A stretch of DNA of 64,000 nt from Theocolax elegans (lineage: Eukaryota; Arthropoda; Insecta; Hymenoptera; Cerocephalidae): assembly GCA_026168455.1 (NCBI GenBank), contig CM047425.1, positions 85,191,580 to 85,255,579 of the forward strand, written 5' to 3'. This document shows positions 1-12,300 of this stretch, piece by piece; within the stretch, counting starts at the first letter, position 1, and every line of letters starts with the position of its first letter. Under the pieces are notes generated by a model. The model was not told the DNA's origin. It searched no databases and saw nothing but the letters and a program-made list of their open reading frames with translations. The position numbers were made by a program, and so were the translations under genes.

Positions 1-2990
1 ACCTAGTGGAATATTGTTTACTTGGGAATTTATGTCAAGTGCTAAAACATTTTGTGTGAAATTATTATTATGCATTTCATCAATAAATGTTTTTATTGGA
101 AGGTTACTACTATTGTAAACATGCGTATGTACTTTTTTATTAAACGTGATATATGTAAACTTGATGTTAGTTTATGTTGTTTTTGCACATATCTACAAAG
201 TTTTGTGTAAATAAGAATGTAACAGTAATTATTAATATTTAATTATTGATATCTTTAAACTAAATTGTAATCTTAAGTAAAATAAAACATAACCGAAATT
301 GTTAAAAATATTAGAAATAAATGAAGCATAAATATTGAAAAAAAATTCTCCCAAAATGGGTATAATTTTTTTTTAAATACAGTCTCTTACCTGGTATAGG
401 ATAGTTCGTATACTTATAGAATTAAACTCGTTGGGTTTAAATACTAAAACATTAGTTTATATACATACTGTAATAATAATTTAAATATTTACTTGTTGAT
501 TTGTACTAAAATATATTTAATTCTTGAGTGTACAATCGACTTTATATATCTTTTACTTGTGTCACGCAAATTTTATTTGAATTTGAGAAATATGAACAGT
601 TCGAAGAGAAGCTTTGCTAATTATTAAGATACCATCCCCAATAGAGAGATGTAACATTTAAAGGTTAAATGAAACTCTAATTTTGCCATTAATTGGGCAT
701 ATTTTGGGTATTATATACCACTTGGTCATTTTTGACTTAAAAAACGTTACATTTATGATGAGATTTCTTATGGGAGCTACACACATGATGTATCAACAGC
801 TAATACAAATTCATTTATTACAAACATTTACTTCTTTGAGTGATCAGTCATCAAAAACATTAGTATTTTACTATCAATCGTTGTCACTGTTCTAAAAAAG
901 TAACAGTTATAAAAAATGCTTCCTATAAAACAAGAATTATGAAAATATTTAGTAAAAAAGTTAAATTAAAATCAAAAGTCTCTAATGAAAATAAATTATT
1001 AACATTTAAATTTAAATTTAATTAAATGTATCACATGTTTTACTCACAAATATATAACAGAGAGTATTACGGGTAGGGAAAAAATTAAATTTTTACTTTT
1101 TTACTGCTATTGCTCTGTCTTATGAATAAAATTCAAATAATTAATCTGTTGTTATAAATTAAACGTACTTTTCATTTCTATTTGAAACTATTATTTTAAA
1201 TGTTTTTTTATTTTAGTGTACAATTTATTTACACTAGCGTCAATAATTGTTTACGTGATCGTTTGCGCAAAATTTTTCGTATATTTCCCTCTTTTTATTT
1301 GTCATCGCGTATTAATTGTCTTGAGCACGCTACGTATAATTAAGCCAACAAAACATTTATTTGCTAGCGAAATATCATCGACTTATACTTTTTTATTACA
1401 TTATTTGTCAACATTTTCTTTATCAAGGGGCGCGCCAGCTCAGTCTAGGTAAATACATACGATAATAGATGAGATTAGCGTACGTATACCAATAGTATTA
1501 AGAATGTTAAATTTTGCAACAAAAAGCTGATCAAAGAATTACTTTTTGGAAATGTAGGTAACTGTACATATTCATAATTGACAAATGCTATTTAAAAAGA
1601 TATAATTTTATAGACATTTTTCATATATTATCTATGAATTTTACAATTAGTGAATAATTGTTTTTTCATGTCTTTCAATCAATTAATAATATACTTATTA
1701 AAGATACATTTAATCATTTATATTTGAAATTTTAATTTATTATTTGTAATATTATTGTATGTACCTATATCTTCAGAAATAGATTATATAACTTAGTAAA
1801 TAGTCGATTGTTGATGGTCCATAATAAATAAATCCAATTTATTTATGTAAGTGCGCAACGTTTCGTCTGCTAGGTTTACAGACCTCTTCAGGTGCTTAAT
1901 ATTGAATATAATGTTACAGTCCAAGTGAGCTTCGTCGAATAACTTTATAATTTTATATTATAATTTTATTTAACTTTATAATTTTAGATTATTTAACTAT
2001 ATTCTCAAACTACATTGCAGTTATCGATATTATTATTATTCGTGAGATACTTAAAATGATAATAATTTTGTCATCAAATTTAGATTTTGATAAATTTGAT
2101 TTTGTAACTGATATGATTGAATTCCGTATAGGAATTGTCGCAAATTTTTCTATATCAATTTTTTCTAGATGAGTACAGTATAATTCTTCCTATTAACTAT
2201 TTTTAGTAATGTTCGTATTTACATTTTTAACTAAAAACCTTGCACGTATACCGAGTACAGCTCGAGTAAAATGCACCCACTTAAAAATCAAAATAGTACA
2301 TCTACAAATTCTTTAATCAAACGATTTCTAAAATACTGAGTTGCACGAAAAATTCTATATTTATATACATTCGGAATTTAGTATTATCAATACAACTGTT
2401 TACATAAATATTATAATTGAAGAGACGTAATACATTAATTTGTATTTTTTTTAATCGATCGAATATTCTAACTCAAAAACAAATAAACTAATTTTTCTGA
2501 TAAGTATTAAAGATCTCCTAAAGAAAACATTCCGATGGGTTACTATAGTTTTAAACGACACTAGTGCGTAATATGTGTGATTATTTCAATTAAAATTGAT
2601 AAGATGTATAGGCTGATAGTTTATATGTATAACAATGGAATAAAATAATAATTAATGTCGTATATAGGCAATAGGATATTTTAGAAATAATAATATAATC
2701 GAGAGACAATATACAATAAGGATTTATAGATAGCCGAAATAAATAAATAATTGAGATACAAGTACGTCGTTCACCGCATTCAATGAAAATTGGTTTGAAC
2801 GTCAGTACCATAAATAAATAGGGTTTTTAAAATATTAAAAAGTTAAGTATCACCTATAGTTTGGTATATCGTGACATAATAAAGATGTGGTTAAATACAA
2901 CATTATTAATATTCAAACGTAGATAGAATAATATCGACGTAAATGCAGTAGGTATGTTATAAGTAGAGACGGATAAACCTGTGCGAATAA
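1..2990. other. AT-rich DNA, no gene recognised
   Basis: Very AT-rich sequence with only short, chance-like ORFs in all frames. No exon with flanking splice sites and a recognisable product was found. Around 1840-1925 there is a short stretch pairing an 'acgtttcg' motif with 'ctcttcagg', which resembles part of the inverted-repeat element at about 40.7 kb and is probably a transposon remnant. It could be intergenic or an intron of a gene beyond the left edge. Confidence 0.6.
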
Positions 2991-2999
2991 TTTCCGCGA

Positions 3000-4081
3000 A
3001 AGAAAGCGCGGTCTAGCACGAGACCACCTATCCAGCATATCCTGCATTATTCATTCATCAAATAAAAACGGTCTCGCATAGCGAGAATTAGGAAAGGAAA
3101 GGAAAGGAAAGGAAAGGGTAGAAGGAGTCGCAGGTCGCAGGAGAAAAAGAATAAGTAAAGAGAGAAAGAGAAAGAGAAAGAGAAAGAAAAAGTGTCGGTC
3201 GGTTCGTCCCCCGTTGGAGAGGTTCGATTTCGCCGGGATCGAGTGCGGCCGGCGGTGCACGCGACACTCGATATAGGTTCGCGATTGGCCGCGGTGGGAG
3301 CGAACGGACGATCGATTGCTTTGAGCGTCTACGGCGTCTAGAGTCTAGACTCGCGAGCGCCCTGCCGGCTCTGCGCCACCACCGTCCGGGCAGCTATATG
3401 TAGCGAGCATCGTCGTGCCATCAAGGATCGGCGGACGGCGAGGGACGTGCAGCCTCCCTTGATCCGATCTCATTGCGATCGCGTCCGCCGATTTCCCCGA
3501 AATTGTGTGCCAGGCGCGAGACCCCCCGATTTGCACGCCCTCGACGGCTCGGCTTTCCAGTTTCCACTTTCCAGACCCAGTGTGCCTGCAGTGGGTCTCT
3601 GTGTACACTGGAGAGGAAGGAGAGGAAGGAGAGGAAGGCCGGGGGGTCGGGGCGTGCGGAAAAGCAAACGTGCGGATTAGCCGTATATAGCTCGGTCTCG
3701 CTCGCTCCTCGGCGCGTGACCAGCTCAACGCGGCAGGTCCTTTTCTTCTTTTCTTCTCTCCCGTAGTCTGTAGTCGGTGCGTTCCCCCGCAGGGCTCCCC
3801 ACCCGTAATTGCCGCTTTCCACGAACGGGAATCCTCGCCGAATTTTTATTCGAAAAGACCCGGTCGATTCCGCGTAGGCATATACACGTACATCTATATA
3901 CTTTACAGTCACGGTTGCACGGGCTACACAGAACTCGAGTCGAGTCCCGAGTCCCCGAGTTTCCGACTCCCGCGACACAGCCACATTCGCACGCGCACAT
4001 GCACATGCACACGTGCATATATACAGAACTCAAACGAGAAAGAGCCATTGAGTCGGCTGATCCGCTCCCTCCCTCTATCCC

Positions 4082-4119
<38 letters not shown>

Positions 4120-6251
4120 TCCGACTCCGACAAGGACGGCCGACTCGATGGAAATTGATTCGAGAGCGCTCGGGCGCGCGCGCGAGGGCCCGTAAAAAAA
4201 GAGTATGCCCTAACCAACGGGTAAAAGAGACCCGTAAGCACGCGTCGGCGGCGTCGGAAGAAATTTCACAGCGCAAAGGAGAGGGAGAGAGAGCTGCAAG
4301 AGAGAGCGCGCGCTCAGGCCTCAGCGGCGGCAGCGACGGCGACGGCGACGGAGATCCCTGTGCACGGGTGGTGGGAGCGTGGAGCGGAGAGCGGGGCGCG
4401 GAGGGCAACGTAGTAGGAGGAGGAGGAGGAGGAGGCGAGGCGGTAGGTCGGGAGGACGGAGGGCGGAGGAGGGGAAGGGAAGGCACCCGAGAGAGGCCGT
4501 TGTACGTGTATACTGTATATACACAGGGACAGATGTGCATTCAACGGTCGAGGGCGAAAGAGAGAGAGAGAGAGAGAGAACAAGAGCGAGAGAGTGCGAG
4601 CGAGCGATTACTATAGCAGGAGCAGCAGCGAGCAGAGCGCCGCAGCACTAGCAGTTGGCTCTTGGACGTGCGATCGCGCGGACAACGGGACGTATTTGCG
4701 CATTGCGCCTGCGCGACAACCACGACGACGTATCGTACACTCCCCACCACGACATCAACACCAGTAGTAGTAGTAGCAGCAGCAGGCAGCAGGCTCTCGG
4801 GTCTCGAGTCTCGAGGACTCGCGCATACATCATTTTTAAGTAATACGCGTGGCTCGTGTCGTCGACGTATACACGAGAGACACGAGAAACACGAGGTGTC
4901 GTGGGAGGAGGATCCCAAGTGTCGAGTTGCGTAGCACCAAGCGAGTCCCCGATCGCCCTGGATCGGCCCGTGGGAGAAGCAGGTTATGAGGAATGCGGAG
5001 AGCTCGCAGCCCGCGGTACGCGACTCGCGATGCGATTTCGGGCAAGTAGGTCGCACGGCCCAGTAGCGGGATCGACACCCAGGACGACGATGCGGGGATG
5101 GGCTGCGAGGAGGCGCGACGGGCGCCCAGCCGCGAGGACCAGGCAGTCGCTCGCCTCATAGTGACCGAGCCTCGATTCAGCAGCACCTGCGTACCCGCCA
5201 CAGTCAGAGCCCGAGTCAGAGTCAGAGTCACAGTCACCGTCACCGCGCGCCCTCCGCTCGCGACGACCGCACATAACCTACGACGACGAGGCTGTGCGAG
5301 AGAGACGAAGCAACTCCCAGTGTCGAAAGTGCGTGGTACCCGCACGCGGTCCCACCCCGAGTGTACGTGCGCGATCTTATCCTGACGACGTACCCAGTCG
5401 CGCTCCCCGTCCCCGTCCCCGTCCCCGTCCTCGCCCTCGTCCCGTACCGTACCGACTACCGTACCCTGATGCGAGTGTGACGAAAGTTCCGGATATTCCT
5501 GGGAGAAGGACGAGACGAGGTGGAATGCTAGAATTGTGTATCGGTATCTGGGATTCATATTGTAGGAGCGAGATCGATTAGATTCCCGTCGAACCTGGGA
5601 AAAGAGTCGACCGCACGGGATAGCCCAGACAGGAAACGGAGAAACACGGCGGACCGAAAGGTTCGATCGGTCCCTATACCTATATAGACGTCCGTCTCGC
5701 TCTCCTCTTTCGGCGAGCCGCTCTCTCATTATCCCACACGCGCCGGGGTCTCTCTTTTTCGTCGCCGCGACAATAACAGACGGCCGCGCGAGCGCCGATT
5801 GTTTAAACGGACCGAGAGAGACGGCGCGAGACGGTGAGAGGGAGAGAGGGAGACACACAGCGAGCCAGCCAACCAGCCAGCCACCGAAGAGGGAGAGGAG
5901 ACCCAAGAGAATCTGGAGGAAGAGGAGGGAGACCGAGAAGAGAGACAGAAGGATCTCGCGGGTTGAGGTTAGGTCGTGTTGTTGGCGAGAAAGGCGGCGC
6001 TAGCCGCACGCACGCACGCACGCACACTCGCTCGCTCGGTCGTTCGTTCGTTCGTTCGTTCGGTCGGTCGCTACCTCGCTCATTCACACACGTACACACG
6101 GAATCAGAGCGAGTTGGTCGACGGCGAGAAGTCGAGAGGGGCAGACCGAAAGCGGCGCCACGACGACACACCGAGGAGCGCCGAGCCGCGCCGAGGACGA
6201 AGAGGAGGACGAGAAGATCGAGGGGATCGAGGGGATCGAGGAGATCCTTCG
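3000..6251 (+). promoter_or_regulatory. CpG-rich distal promoter / 5' leader region of spitz
   Basis: Composition changes sharply near 3.0 kb from AT-rich to GC- and CpG-rich and stays so to about 6.7 kb. The block carries long CT and GA runs (about 4077-4115 and 4557-4600), CCCCGT repeats near 5400-5435, and CGCA and CGTT tetranucleotide runs near 6000-6062. It ends in a short ORF (ATG 6252) and a strong donor (CAG/GTAAGTG, exon end 6333). I read it as promoter plus 5' untranslated leader. GA runs are typical of GAGA-factor type insect promoters (family knowledge). The transcription start cannot be placed from sequence. Confidence 0.6.
4077..4115. repeat. CT microsatellite in the CpG-rich leader
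   Basis: Uninterrupted CT dinucleotide run bordered by CTAT and CTCG. On the other strand it is a GA run, as is the GAGA run at about 4557-4600. Confidence 0.9.
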
Positions 6252-6333
6252 ATGCCGATCAGCCCAGGTGTCCTGATCGCCGGAACGCCAACCTGCCTCG
6301 CCAGTATGCTCACCTACCTCGCTAGACTCTCAG
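6252..6333 (+). CDS. spi: spitz distal first coding exon (short signal peptide)
   Basis: Starts at the only nearby in-frame ATG and encodes MPISPGVLIAGTPTCLASML followed by TYLARLS, a moderately hydrophobic leader. It ends in phase 1 with a G at a strong GTAAGTG donor. Joined to exon 2 it reads LSDA/CSSR, which keeps small residues at -1 and -3 of the expected signal-peptidase site. There is no competing gene on this strand before 22 kb that could use the donor. The reading frame is also open upstream of the ATG, which is usual in GC-rich leaders. Confidence 0.6.
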
Positions 6334-9300
6334 GTAAGTGTCGCTCTCCAGCGCTACCTATACCGTGCACGGTGCACCCGAATTTTAGGTTAGATTGCGC
6401 GTCTTGGGATTCACCCCTTTATCGTTGCCATGACGACCCGCGAAAAAACGGAGGTACGCGCACTTGCTGGTCTCGAGTCTCGAGTCTCTAGTCTCGACGC
6501 CCGATCACCGGGAACGATGCCGCCGTCTCCTCCGGGGTGGGGGCGTGCGACCGGCTCCTAAAAATAGCATCCACCACCAGGAGGACCGCTTCCTCTTCCG
6601 CTTTTCTTCTTCCTCGCCCTAACCCCCCCCCTCCCCCTTTACCCCCTTTCCTCCTTTTCTCGATTGACGATTCCCCTTTCGTTTCTCGCGGGGTGTCGGG
6701 ACTCGGGACTCTTCGCCTACTCTTCGAACGCCCGTACTCGCGCTCAGTCTCGGGATCGCTCATTTACTTATTCTATAGTAAGTACATTCTTCCGTGCGAA
6801 CGAGGACCGTCGCGATTTCGCGAGCTGGGCGGTGCCGCCCCTCGTTACCTTTACAACTCTTTTACTATACCTTTTAACGTTCGATCCTCCCTCTTCCTAC
6901 CTACCCGTTTCCCTTCTTCCTCTCTTCCTTCCACTTTCTGCTTTCTGCCTTCTGCCTTTTGCCCTTTCATGCAATTTCATTCGATCAATAGGCGATAACG
7001 TGTAAAATAAGCGATTGTGCATACTTGACCCTACTTGGTCGAATTCTGAATTCGTTAACTTTTCTCCCTACCTCCCTTCCTCCCTCCCTCCCTTCTGCCC
7101 CCCATTCACTTTGATTCTCACCTTCCTTCTCTCTTTTACATAAGAGAGTACCACCTACGATCGCTCGATATTCTCCGGATGGACTTTCCGACTCGTTGAA
7201 AAGCTCGCGAAAGCCAAGTTCGCGTGGTATATATCCTAGACGTGTAACGATCGGCCTTGTCGAAATACTCGGCGGAGGATGAGAACCGACGTCAGAGTCA
7301 CCGGAAGGGGGGCAGGAGGGACGGGGGAGACTTTTCTAGATTTTGCCGTTGTGCGACGTTCTGGGCTTTTGTACATATATAAGGTGCCTTTGTTGTTTTC
7401 CTTTCAGCCAATCGATCCATCTCAATTGCAATTTTTAATATACCAATATACCCGGCTACGTAAATTAATGTTTCAGCGGTTCTCCGCTTCGTCCTCGACT
7501 ACCGCCACCATTTTTCATTACCTTATTCTTTCTTTTCTTACATTTTATTTTAGTATTATACAAATACGGTTCTTTGTTAATATAAAATCATTGGCCGACT
7601 GTCCACCAGATAAGCTTCAGCTCCGATAAGCCTGATGTGCAAAGCTATTTCTTTTCTTTTTCTTTCGTGCTAAGGTAATAACCCTGGTTAATTCTGCTTG
7701 CTTGTCGTTATATATTACTTTATATTAATATATTATAATACAATAATTACGATATTTCAATTTATCGCGATAATAAATAATTTTATTAAAAATAAATCTT
7801 AACAACGTGTCATATGTTTAACATTTAAATTAATCGTTTAGAATGCATAAGCTATGCTTTTTTTTTAATATTCCGTTTGACAATGAGAGGTTCTACAAAT
7901 TCGTAATCAAGTCGTACAATTCTTAAACATGACGACGAAGATTCATGAGTATTCCAACGCTACGTTTTATGACATACTCAACTTTATACATTTTCAACTA
8001 TAAGTACACAATTATAAAGGTAAAGTTGTACAGTATTTCTTACGAATTTCACACGATTAAACTGAATTATTTGAAACGCCTTCCGTAACATATAACTGTC
8101 CTGTTTTTTTTTACTTAAGATTTTTTACTCTATAATTCAACTATACTCAATGTATTATCTACATTATTTACTTTAAATTGCAGTTCGTAATTATTTCAGT
8201 GCAAATTATTCATCACCTCGATTAAAAGTAAAATTATTAAATAAAAGTTTCAAGGCAAACTATAAATATGTATAAAATGTGCGTACAATTTTGAAAAATT
8301 CATGTAAACTTATTGTGCACGCGATACAAAATTATTATACACAGAATAACTAATAGAAATTTGTTTCGTATGAATCACATCGATAGAAATAAAAGTTTAT
8401 TGAATCGGTGCTAAATTTGTTTCTTCGAGCCACGTCTATTAGTTGATAAAAGATATAAGAAGTATATTCAACTTAATTAATTAATTTTTTATCGCGATCT
8501 AAACACCGATAAAATACTTAAAGAATGAATTTAATCGCTATTATTTAATTAATATTATTTTTTATTCACTATACTAGTTTATTATTGCCGCGCAATGTTA
8601 CGAAAAGTTTCAATCGCAAGTTTTATTGATAAAAAAGACTTTATAAATCGACTGGTCGATAAAAATTTATATGATAAAATCTAATTGAGATAAGAAAGAA
8701 TAAATATTATCGTAATATTATTTTAAACTCAATTTATTAAACATTGCGTTTGAAATATACATATAATATATTAATTTCCTTTTTAATAAAATAAAAGGTT
8801 TGTACTATCGACATTTTTAGTCTCGTCGTTAAATAATAGATAAATCATTTCTATAAAAATAATACACGCTGATACGTCACTATACGGTAATTGATTAACC
8901 TTGAAGCAAATGCGAAAAGTTTGCATTAAAAAATCAGAAAGATAATTGCTGTGAATAAAGAAGTTGGCGTATTATATGAGCAAAAAAAATTAATTATCCA
9001 CAAATTTTCGTGATTCCGAAGAATACAAAAATAGTCAATTAAATATCTTACGATTAATTATGTACACATTTATTTTATTGTTGTACAAGAAGGATGAATG
9101 TGAAAAGAAACTGTAGTTGTGTGTAACGTGCAGGTCCTATTTGCAGGTGTTTTTAAAACTTTAAATTTGCAACTGCATAAAATACCAGTAAAACTAAATA
9201 TTGTATAAATTATTTTACGAAAAAACGAATGTAATATATAATAAATGTAGCTTTTTAGTGTAACAAAATCATTTATAATTATGATTAATTTTACTACATG

Positions 9301-12300
9301 TTCAATAATAGATGTTTAAAAAAAACCATATTTTTAATGGATTAATTTACTACCAAAATAATTTTTTATATATTTATATTATTTCATATATAAGTACGCA
9401 CAATATATAAAATTTGAGACATCATTGTCATTTCTTCGTAATGGATAGAACAGTGCAGAATACAATTTGTAAAGTAAAATTGTTCTCTGTGGTAGAAAAA
9501 CTGAGACTCGCAGCGTTATTTGAAATATTTGTGATCAATGACCTAAAAAATTGTCCATTTCCATAGAGAATGTGGAAAGAATAAGAGAAGAATGGTACAC
9601 ATACCTCGACCTTAAATTATCCCGTTTAATCGAGCCGACCATTTTCAAGATTCAACGACAAATCGAATTGGGTAAAATGTAGAAAGAAAAAAAAAGAGAT
9701 GCTAGACAATGGAATCGACCGTGTTACCAAGGGATTCGATAGTAACGGCGGCGCGTGAGTAGCACACCAAAACCGGGGATTTTTGCGAGGTGGCGGCAGA
9801 CGCTTTATCTTTAGCTTGGTTGCCGCAGCAGCGGTCGGAAATAGCAATCGTTCTATGGCGTATATAGTAGTATAGTATAGGACACATCTCTTTTGGTATA
9901 GGTCGTCGGCGCTCGCGCGCGACAAAGTCTACTCCCGCTGAGATGTCCCTGCACCCGAAATAATCCCCCTTTTTCCACCAAAAAGCATTTCCGTTTGTCG
10001 GAAATGTCAAACCCCCTCCGAATGATCGAAACCGACACGACCTTCGAAGAATTTCGCAATTACATCGATCCCATCTGCGTTAACATTGAATCGAGCGGCG
10101 CACACCGGCGATCGATCCTCCGACCGCGCGGTATAATTGAAAAAATAAAAGTCGCGAAAACGATCTGGGTGGGCCAATGAGGTAGGTGAAAGGCGGCGCC
10201 GGCGCGTCACCTTTTTTTCCTTTCTCTATCTCTTTCTGTGCGTTTTTTTTTCTCGCGGTAAAAAAAGCCCGATCGAATTGTCGCGCGCAACAATGGCTCC
10301 CATTATTATCGGGAGGAAAAAATAATCCCGTCTCTTCTCACTTTCTCACGAAATTTCGTGCTCCGACAGGTACATACCTATATGTATATATATATATATA
10401 TACGTCGACTACTGATAACAAAGTTAATAAACGTCAATTGTGCCTTGTAAAAGGTAATTGTTGGATATGTCACTTCACTCGTCCCCGATTACTCATGGCT
10501 TTGAAATAGCGATGTTCGAACGTAGCTATGTGTTTTTTAACTGATTTAAACTTGCCGTCGTGAATAACTTCTTTTCTTTTTCCTTCTCTGATTGTTTCGA
10601 ATAAACTTTCGAGTTTGCATAGTTAACCAATGTCCAAATGTTTTTTTAACAATTTTCTTCCATAAAGGTGCACCTGCTTAAATTGTATATAGAAATTGCG
10701 TCACTCGCGTTAAATGCTTTTAAACGTATTCTCGATTGTAGTTTCGCAATGTTATTGATTCTCAACGCTCATTGACAAATATTTAACATTTATCTGTTTA
10801 TTGTTATACAAATGATTAAGCTCATGAAATTGATTATTGCATCACTATATGCAATTTAATTGATACCTGGAAATATTATAACTATTTCGTTATTGTAAAA
10901 TTGTACAAACATGTTAGATAATAGAAATGACATTATTTCAATAATTACCGTTACTCAAAATACCAATACTTGTTTTAACCAATATTTTTTACTGAACACA
11001 AACTTCTACGACTCATTTATTTCTCCTAGCCTTGCGTACAAAGATAAGAAACAAGACACGATAAAAAGCGTTTAAATATTTTAATGCTACAATATTTAAT
11101 CTTAAACTGGATAGAATCTGTGTGTAGATTGTACACATAAGATTCGAATAGGAGACGAATACATTTCGATTACGAAAATGATCGATCCATTGGGCCGTTG
11201 TTCCTTCTTCTTCCTTTTAACGAGCGGCAACCTCCCCTTAACATCTGCCAAAGACGGCCCACGCATGGTTTGTACGAGGGTGAAGGGAACCGCATTTTCC
11301 GAGTCTTTCTTTCCATCTCGCGTACCATCTCTTTCTCTTCCTCGTTCATTCAAACGAACGCCCCTGATATATTGACTTGCTTCTGTTCGGTTATCCACTC
11401 CATTCGTACAATGTTGATCATCGTTTAATTTATTGCTCAATCTCTTACGGATTGTCGCATTGAACGTTTGTCAGGTGTTTTATTTATTTTACACTATATT
11501 ATCAAACTGAGAGTCAAGTCAAATTTTGTGTAATCAATAAACGCCCACGTTGAGGGTAGTTTCAAGAAAGATATTAAACTTTTATTAAGCCGTTACTTGT
11601 TAAATGTTTTATTACATGTTTTTAATATTTTCTTTGCAATAAATCATTTCTAATTTTAGAAATTCTCGTGAAATGTATTGTAATTGAGTATAAACTTGAC
11701 GAAATTGAGCTAACCACTTTAGAATGTATCTTTCAATTAATTAAGTATAAAATTTTTTATTTTATTACACGACGATAGATCTATTAAATGCTAAACGTCT
11801 TCCACTTAAAATGGCTTTGAACGTTTTAAGATATCTCAACTTTACACGGAAATGAATAAAATTTTTGTACGCTGACGAGACTGTATTTCTAGAATGTTAT
11901 ATAATAGTAAAATATCTAGCTGTGAAATTTAACTAATCGATTAATTCCAATAAGAATTAATTACTTGCGCTTTTTTTAATGTCGTTGATACTATAAAAAA
12001 TCAAATACGCAGAAATAAGAAAATAAATTATTAACATTGTTTTAAATGAAAATGTTTTGCAATGCGTAACAATATAGTGTACATAGCTTATGTAAAGATT
12101 TGCTATATATAGGACATACGTATTATAACAAATAAATTAATAATAAAGGTCTCTAAAGCGGTTGACTAAAACTCATTATTGTTTTAAATGTTTCTTTACA
12201 CGTATATCTTTTTAATAACTTGGAAATAACATTTGAGCAAATACACTTTATTGGATTATAAGAAATAAAAATTGAAATATTTAAATTAAATATAATATAT

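Noticed and set aside
1216..1452. Hydrophobic open frame in the left AT-rich region
   Set aside because: Non-ATG start and composition expected from AT-rich DNA; no homologous pattern recognised.
3777..4616. 279-codon plus-strand open frame in the GC-rich leader
   Set aside because: Low-complexity Arg/Gly/Ser/Glu strings across simple repeats; all six frames are open here because AT-rich stops are rare. No recognisable domain.
4836..5906. 356-codon minus-strand open frame
   Set aside because: Same GC-rich block, antisense to the inferred spitz leader. Contains Thr-Val and Asp-Gly repeats from simple sequence and has no domain or splice context.
9995..10180. 60-codon plus-strand open frame in a GC islet
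   Set aside because: Opposite-strand frames of equal quality overlap it and there is no splice or family evidence; kept only as a possible enhancer islet.
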